NCBI GenBank assembly: GCA_964416365.1
Contig: CAYQDO010000035.1
Coordinates: forward strand, 1-8,356
Source: DUUS01 sp964416365
Lineage (GTDB): Bacteria > Bacillota_I > Bacilli_A > RF39 > UBA660
Direction of reading: 5' to 3'
Length of the DNA: 8,356 nucleotides
The notes beneath the pieces are model-generated. The model had not been told where the DNA came from. It made no database searches and was given only the letters and a program-made list of their open reading frames with translations. Below, piece after piece: positions 5,370-8,356 of the stretch. Numbering within the stretch: position 1 is the first letter of the stretch; each line of letters begins with the position of its first letter. The position numbers and the translations under genes were made by a program.

Positions 5370-6434
5370 ATGAAAAATAAAATAATTTTTCTATTAATAG
5401 TATTTATGATATTTAGCCTAATTAATAATTATAGTGCTTTTTTTATTATGGATTCTTATCAAAATTATTTTATTAAAGAACTTATTTGGTATATATTAGG
5501 GTTTTTTATAATTTATTTAATGGCAAAGGTAAATATAGAAATTCTATTTAAATATAGTTTTTATTTTTATATTTTAGGTAACCTTCTTTTGTTATTAACT
5601 TTATTTATTGGAACTAATGTTAATGGCAGTACTTCTTGGATTGATTTGGGACCATTTAATTATCAAGCAAGCGAATTTATGAAGATCTTTATTTTAATGT
5701 TTTTATATTATTTTAGTACAATTAATAAAAAACTATCTGACTGGAAATATATTGTATATAGTTTCGGAATTATTTTAATCCCAAGTATTTTAACTTTTTT
5801 AGAGCCAGATACGGGAGCAGTTCTGATATATTTTATTATTTATTTGGCATTCTTAATTGATCGAAAATTAAATAAATGGTGGTATATTTTAAGTGTTTTA
5901 TTTATTCTTATAATAGGCAGTAGTTTCTTTATTCTTTACTTTAATTGTCAAGATTTATTTATCAAAATTTTTGGTACATCTTTTTTTTATCGGATGGACC
6001 GTATTACTTCTTTTATAAATGGGGAAGGTTATCAAATAAATAAGGCTCTAATTTCCATAGGATCATCCGGACTTTTTGGTAAAGGTCTTAAGCATATGCC
6101 GGAATATTTCCCGGAAGCTCCAACGGATTTTGCTTTTGCTTTACTTATTAAAAATATTGGATTTGTTGGTATTCTAATTTTTGTACTTAGTTATGCTGCT
6201 TTAATTTATTTTTTAATTAAGATGATTAATAAACAAAATAAAACTTTCTTATTTCCTGTTATTATTCTTTTAATTTTTCAGTCAAGTGTCAATATTTTCA
6301 TGAATATTGGGTTGTTTCCAATTATCGGAATTACTTTACCTTTTATAAGTTATGGAGGAAGTAATTTACTTTCTTATATGCTAATTATTGGTCTGGTTTT
6401 AAACATAAAAAAAGTATCAATAGATACTTATTAA
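5370..6434 (+). CDS. SEDS-family peptidoglycan glycosyltransferase (FtsW/RodA/SpoVE type)
   Basis: Polytopic membrane protein (354 aa, about ten transmembrane segments) of the SEDS family, which polymerises lipid II glycan strands together with a class B penicillin-binding protein at the septum (FtsW), along the side wall (RodA) or in the spore cortex (SpoVE). Motifs: N-G-S-T-S-W-I-D-L-G at 85-94, QASE at 99-102 (usually QPSE), EPDTGA at 145-150, YQINKALISIGSSGLFGKGL at 221-240, FPEAPTDFAFA at 248-257 with the putative catalytic Asp253, and PFISYGGSN at 324-332. PEA before TDF leans toward FtsW, but I cannot separate FtsW, RodA and SpoVE by eye. It stands alone: no penicillin-binding protein is adjacent. 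The start fits the family, yet there is no Shine-Dalgarno site. Its stop overlaps the convergent gene by 4 nt, and its last codons contain that gene's terminator. Confidence 0.95.
   Translation: MKNKIIFLLIVFMIFSLINNYSAFFIMDSYQNYFIKELIWYILGFFIIYLMAKVNIEILFKYSFYFYILGNLLLLLTLFIGTNVNGSTSWIDLGPFNYQASEFMKIFILMFLYYFSTINKKLSDWKYIVYSFGIILIPSILTFLEPDTGAVLIYFIIYLAFLIDRKLNKWWYILSVLFILIIGSSFFILYFNCQDLFIKIFGTSFFYRMDRITSFINGEGYQINKALISIGSSGLFGKGLKHMPEYFPEAPTDFAFALLIKNIGFVGILIFVLSYAALIYFLIKMINKQNKTFLFPVIILLIFQSSVNIFMNIGLFPIIGITLPFISYGGSNLLSYMLIIGLVLNIKKVSIDTY
6407..6429 (-). terminator. minus-strand intrinsic terminator inside the SEDS gene's 3' end
   Basis: Read on the minus strand, a perfect 7-bp stem AAGTATC / GATACTT (6429-6423 with 6418-6412, 4-nt loop) is followed by an uninterrupted T run (6413-6407, sharing two bases with the stem). 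It begins 2 nt after the stop codon of the small minus-strand gene, as expected for its terminator. On the plus strand the same DNA encodes the last SEDS residues (about KKVSIDT) and lacks a downstream T run, so it would not terminate the SEDS transcript. Confidence 0.75.
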
Positions 6435-6640
6435 CGATAATATGGATTGTTGTATCCTCCATAATAGTTATACCCATAAGTAGGACCTTGTGGATAATAA
6501 TATACTGGTGGAGGTGTTACATACACTGGTCTAGGTCTTGCTACACTTGCAATAGCAGCTCCGCCTATACCTCCTAGCAGAAATGGTGCCAAAAATGGAG
6601 CAAAAAAGAATCTATCGTCCCCAGCTGGATTATAATACAT
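6431..6640 (-). CDS. small Tyr/Pro/Gly-rich protein with a hydrophobic segment
   Basis: 69-aa protein with no function I can assign. Residues 1-10 (MYYNPAGDDR) are polar, 11-32 are hydrophobic and Gly/Ala-rich (FFFAPFLAPF then LLGGIGGAAIA), enough for one membrane segment or a glycine-zipper-like helix, and 33-69 form a low-complexity tail with many Tyr, Pro, Gly and Asn (e.g. PPPVYYYPQGP). Similar small proteins in Bacilli are often labelled hypothetical or spore-coat-like on composition alone; I treat that as weak. Support for expression: AAAGGGG (6654-6648) 7 nt before the ATG, a TATAAT promoter, and a terminator just past the stop. The tail-to-tail 4-nt overlap with the SEDS gene is unusual. 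It may also be reached by read-through from the phosphoesterase gene 46 nt upstream. Confidence 0.82.
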   Translation of the reverse strand: MYYNPAGDDRFFFAPFLAPFLLGGIGGAAIASVARPRPVYVTPPPVYYYPQGPTYGYNYYGGYNNPYYR

Positions 6641-6660
6641 AATAATACCCCTTTCACTTT

Positions 6661-6690
6661 ATTATATGGAAAAGAGTATAGGAGTGTTAT
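6661..6690 (-). promoter_or_regulatory. promoter of the small Tyr/Pro/Gly-rich protein gene
   Basis: On the minus strand a perfect TATAAT (6666-6661) has ATAACA (6690-6685, 4 of 6 matches to the -35 consensus) 18 bp upstream. The -35 overlaps the stop codon of the phosphoesterase gene. Transcription would start near 6654, giving a leader of about 15 nt that begins with the AAAGGGG ribosome binding site. Confidence 0.5.
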
Positions 6691-7535
6691 TTATTATATA
6701 GACGATAAAAATTTATGGATGGATGATTAAATAGTCTAAATGGATATTTACTGGTACCTAAGCCTCCGGAAATAAAGAGTGGCGTATCATCGATATAGTA
6801 TTTTTCATCATAATAATGTTCGGCACCTTTGACTTTGACAATGCTTCCAATAAATGGTAGTCTAACTTGACCATTATGAGAATGACCAGCTAATATTATA
6901 TCGAAATCAAAATCTTTTAAGCTTAAAACGGTGTCTGGTTCATGAGTAAGCATTATTGTATAATACTCTTCTGAATAATTTTTCAAAGCTTTAGAAATAT
7001 CTTCTTTACCTTTTGAATTATCATCTAAACCGATAACCATAATCGGTATATTATCGTTGTAATAAAATAATTCTGACTCATTTTGTAAAAGTTTGATATT
7101 AATGTTTTTTAAAACCTCGTCATAAGAATTAATAAAATCATGATTACCTCTAACCATAAAGGAGCTGATAACAGGGTCTAAAGAATTGAGTAGGGAAATT
7201 ATTTCAACCAATTCAGTTTTAGACACTTTAGAATTCTTATCAATTAAATCTCCCGTAAAAAATATAATCTCCGGTTTTAATAAATTAATCTCTTCTACAA
7301 TTTTTTTAAGTTCCGGAATTTTAATAGTGCTTCCGTAGTGGAGATCAGAAAAATGGACTATTTTTAAACCATGAAAAGTATCTGGGAGTTTATCATTTAC
7401 AATAGAATATTCTTTTACTGTTAAACCTTTGGTACCGATAAAATGACTATATAGTACTATGCTAATTATTAATACTAAAAACCCGATAAATATTTTTCTT
7501 AAAATAGATATTTTTTGAGTATTTTCTTTTGCCAT
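6687..7535 (-). CDS. membrane-anchored calcineurin-like metallophosphoesterase (YkuE/YaeI type)
   Basis: Dinuclear-metal phosphoesterase of the calcineurin-like superfamily (282 aa). Motifs are complete: FSDLH (62-66; Asp64, His66), TGDLID (94-99; Asp96), GNHD (130-133; Asn131, His132), LTHEPD (196-201; His198) and AGHSHNGQ (216-223; His218, His220). A basic N-terminus followed by one hydrophobic segment (about 12-32) anchors it, with the catalytic domain probably outside. The order DLH, GD, GNHD, H, GHSHxGQ with an N-terminal anchor resembles Bacillus YkuE and E. coli YaeI; the substrate cannot be read from sequence, but lipid or cell-envelope phosphoesters are reasonable. Its AAGGAGG site (7546-7540) overlaps the stop codon of the upstream protease-like gene (9-nt gap), so the two form one operon. 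Confidence 0.93.
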   Translation of the reverse strand: MAKENTQKISILRKIFIGFLVLIISIVLYSHFIGTKGLTVKEYSIVNDKLPDTFHGLKIVHFSDLHYGSTIKIPELKKIVEEINLLKPEIIFFTGDLIDKNSKVSKTELVEIISLLNSLDPVISSFMVRGNHDFINSYDEVLKNINIKLLQNESELFYYNDNIPIMVIGLDDNSKGKEDISKALKNYSEEYYTIMLTHEPDTVLSLKDFDFDIILAGHSHNGQVRLPFIGSIVKVKGAEHYYDEKYYIDDTPLFISGGLGTSKYPFRLFNHPSINFYRLYNK

Positions 7536-7544
7536 ATTTCCTCC

Positions 7545-8189
7545 TTAAAAAATGAAATAACAGATGAGTACAACTAGATTATGAATAGCATGAATTAAAA
7601 TACTATCAAAAATATTCTGCGAACGGTAATAAACTAATCCTAAAGTTATGCCTATAGCAAAATAAGGTAAAATATAAAAAATACTTAAAATACTTTCTAG
7701 TGAGCCAATGACATGGAAGAAAGCAAATATGAAACTAGATGTTATTAAGTATAAATATTTATTCTTTATTTCATTAAAACTTAATCGAAAAACTATTTCT
7801 TCTAAAAAAGGAATAATTAGAATATTTATGAAAGTTGATGCTATTAAATAATTATTATACATTTCTCTTACTAGTTTCTCATTAACGGTTAATTTATTGT
7901 TTATAAATGTTAATACTATATAATTACAAAGCATCATAATTAGAAATCCTATAATCCAAGTTAGGATATTTTTTTTAATATTTTTTCGCCAATTTTTTTT
8001 ATACTTTTTAAACATTTTCTTTATTTCTTGGTAGTTTAAAAAACAAATTACTAATCCAGTAATTAAATATATAAATATTATTCCTAAGTTACTAAATATC
8101 TTATCTGATTTAATAAGATTTTCGAAGAACAAAGGCAATATAGTCATTAAGCATATATAAGCAATTATATTTTTTAATACTTTATTCAT
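7545..8189 (-). CDS. CPBP-family intramembrane protease homologue (CAAX-protease-like)
   Basis: Polytopic membrane protein (214 aa from the ATG at 8189) of the CPBP/Abi family, related to the Rce1 type CAAX endopeptidase. Family motifs are intact: EEIVFR (Glu130, Glu131, Arg135), F-x3-H ending at His159, and H-x3-N (His200, Asn204), which form the intramembrane metal-dependent active site. About six transmembrane segments; a strongly basic cytosolic loop lies at about 57-73. Bacterial members are involved in bacteriocin self-immunity, peptide maturation or SpdC/MroQ-like regulation; nothing nearby decides among these. A GTG at 8198 would add three residues; I prefer the ATG because GTGAT just upstream matches the extended Shine-Dalgarno sequence at a suitable distance. 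It is the first gene of a two-gene unit with the phosphoesterase. Confidence 0.9.
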   Translation of the reverse strand: MNKVLKNIIAYICLMTILPLFFENLIKSDKIFSNLGIIFIYLITGLVICFLNYQEIKKMFKKYKKNWRKNIKKNILTWIIGFLIMMLCNYIVLTFINNKLTVNEKLVREMYNNYLIASTFINILIIPFLEEIVFRLSFNEIKNKYLYLITSSFIFAFFHVIGSLESILSIFYILPYFAIGITLGLVYYRSQNIFDSILIHAIHNLVVLICYFIF

Positions 8190-8204
8190 ATTTATCACAA
8201 TATC

Positions 8205-8213
8205 ATTTTAACA
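8205..8213 (-). promoter_or_regulatory. extended -10 promoter of the CPBP-phosphoesterase operon
   Basis: On the minus strand TGT followed by TAAAAT (8210-8205) is an extended -10 element ending 15 nt before the ATG. No convincing -35 lies upstream. The short leader would hold only the weak GTGAT ribosome binding site. It is divergent to the plus-strand promoter at 8233-8261. Confidence 0.4.
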
Positions 8214-8232
8214 TAAAAAAGTTATTTTTACT

Positions 8233-8261
8233 TTAAAAAAAAGATAAACTTATGTTATACT
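8233..8261 (+). promoter_or_regulatory. promoter of the signal-peptide gene at the window end
   Basis: TTAAAA (8233-8238, 4 of 6 to consensus), a 17-bp spacer, and extended -10 TGT-TATACT (8253-8261) make the best-formed promoter in the window. Transcription would start near 8268. An imperfect inverted repeat (TATG-T-TATA, C, TATACATA; 8251-8268) overlaps the -10 and start site and could be an operator, though AT richness makes chance likely. Confidence 0.6.
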
Positions 8262-8275
8262 ATACATAGAATTAT

Positions 8276-8282
8276 AGGAGGT
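8276..8282 (+). promoter_or_regulatory. strong ribosome binding site of the truncated secreted-protein gene
   Basis: AGGAGGT lies 3 nt before the ATG at 8286 (AGGAGG itself 4 nt before). With the promoter 15 nt upstream it shows that the short reading frame running off the window is a real gene start. Confidence 0.75.
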
Positions 8283-8285
8283 TAA

Positions 8286-8356
8286 ATGAGAAAAGTACTA
8301 ATCATAATGTTAGCATCTGTTTTCAGTATATTAGAAGTTCAAGCTGAATGCAGTTA
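8286..8356 (+). CDS. start of a secreted protein gene (partial, signal peptide only)
   Basis: Twenty-three codons are present before the window ends: MRKVLIIMLASVFSILEVQA followed by ECS. This is a classic Sec signal peptide: basic n-region (Arg2, Lys3), hydrophobic core (4-16) and a V-Q-A cleavage site for signal peptidase I, with mature protein beginning at Glu21. There is a cysteine at +2 of the mature form, but no lipobox (Cys is not at +1), so it is not a lipoprotein. The mature part is missing, so function is unknown. It has its own promoter and strong ribosome binding site and is divergent from the CPBP-protease gene. Confidence 0.75.
   Translation, partial: MRKVLIIMLASVFSILEVQAECS

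Noticed and set aside
8214..8240. Hairpin AAAGT / ACTTT between the CPBP and signal-peptide genes as a terminator or riboswitch
   Set aside because: Only five base pairs in a divergent spacer where no transcript needs to end; it overlaps the predicted -35 region.
1..8356. Mycoplasma-like genetic code (TGA as tryptophan)
   Set aside because: rlmN and prpC end at TGA exactly where their families end, and tryptophans use TGG.
1..8356. A defence system, mobile element, CRISPR array or new multi-gene system
   Set aside because: No transposase, integrase, nuclease, toxin-antitoxin pair or spaced repeats are visible. The CPBP and phosphoesterase genes are common chromosomal families, and the two unknown small genes are not enough to claim a system.

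Overview
The window is AT-rich (about 30% G+C by eye) and reads as chromosomal DNA of a low-GC Gram-positive bacterium. Likely candidates are Bacilli/Erysipelotrichia or the uncultured walled relatives of the Mollicutes. Three observations support this: the conserved Firmicutes block rlmN-prpC-prkC-rsgA-rpe, strong AGGAGG-type ribosome binding sites, and AT-rich promoters with TATAAT-like -10 boxes. Two genes (rlmN, prpC) end in TGA and tryptophan is read from TGG, so the code is standard and not the Mycoplasma/Spiroplasma one. A PASTA-domain kinase and a SEDS glycosyltransferase point to a cell with peptidoglycan.

Layout. Bases 1-36 are the tail of an upstream plus-strand gene. An extended -10 promoter at 62-70 precedes a tight plus-strand operon (86-5046): rlmN (rRNA/tRNA adenine C2 methylation), prpC (PP2C phosphatase), prkC (PASTA Ser/Thr kinase), rsgA (30S-maturation GTPase) and rpe (ribulose-phosphate 3-epimerase). 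The first three genes overlap by 4 nt at each junction, and prkC starts with TTG. A bidirectional hairpin terminator (5045-5076) separates rpe from a convergent 81-aa minus-strand gene of unknown function (5064-5309). A 60-bp divergent spacer then leads to a plus-strand SEDS (FtsW/RodA-type) glycosyltransferase gene (5370-6434). That gene has no visible Shine-Dalgarno site.

The SEDS gene overlaps by 4 nt, tail to tail, a minus-strand gene for a small Tyr/Pro/Gly-rich protein (6431-6640). The terminator of the small gene lies inside the last SEDS codons. Upstream of it on the minus strand are a membrane-anchored calcineurin-like phosphoesterase (6687-7535) and a CPBP-family membrane protease homologue (7545-8189), probably one transcription unit. 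A divergent promoter region (about 8190-8285) leads to the beginning of a plus-strand gene with a clear signal peptide, cut by the window edge.

How the genes fit together. PrpC and PrkC are an antagonistic phosphatase/kinase pair that senses cell-wall fragments through extracellular PASTA domains; RsgA and translation factors are known targets of this pair in Bacilli. The first half is therefore a translation/cell-wall signalling operon and the SEDS gene adds septal or lateral wall synthesis. No stretch of more than about 100 bases lacks a gene. I see no rRNA, tRNA, CRISPR array, insertion sequence, phage gene or defence system. The window is mostly ordinary housekeeping; the items worth a second look are the two small genes, the gene-embedded terminator, the SD-less SEDS start and the truncated secreted-protein gene.
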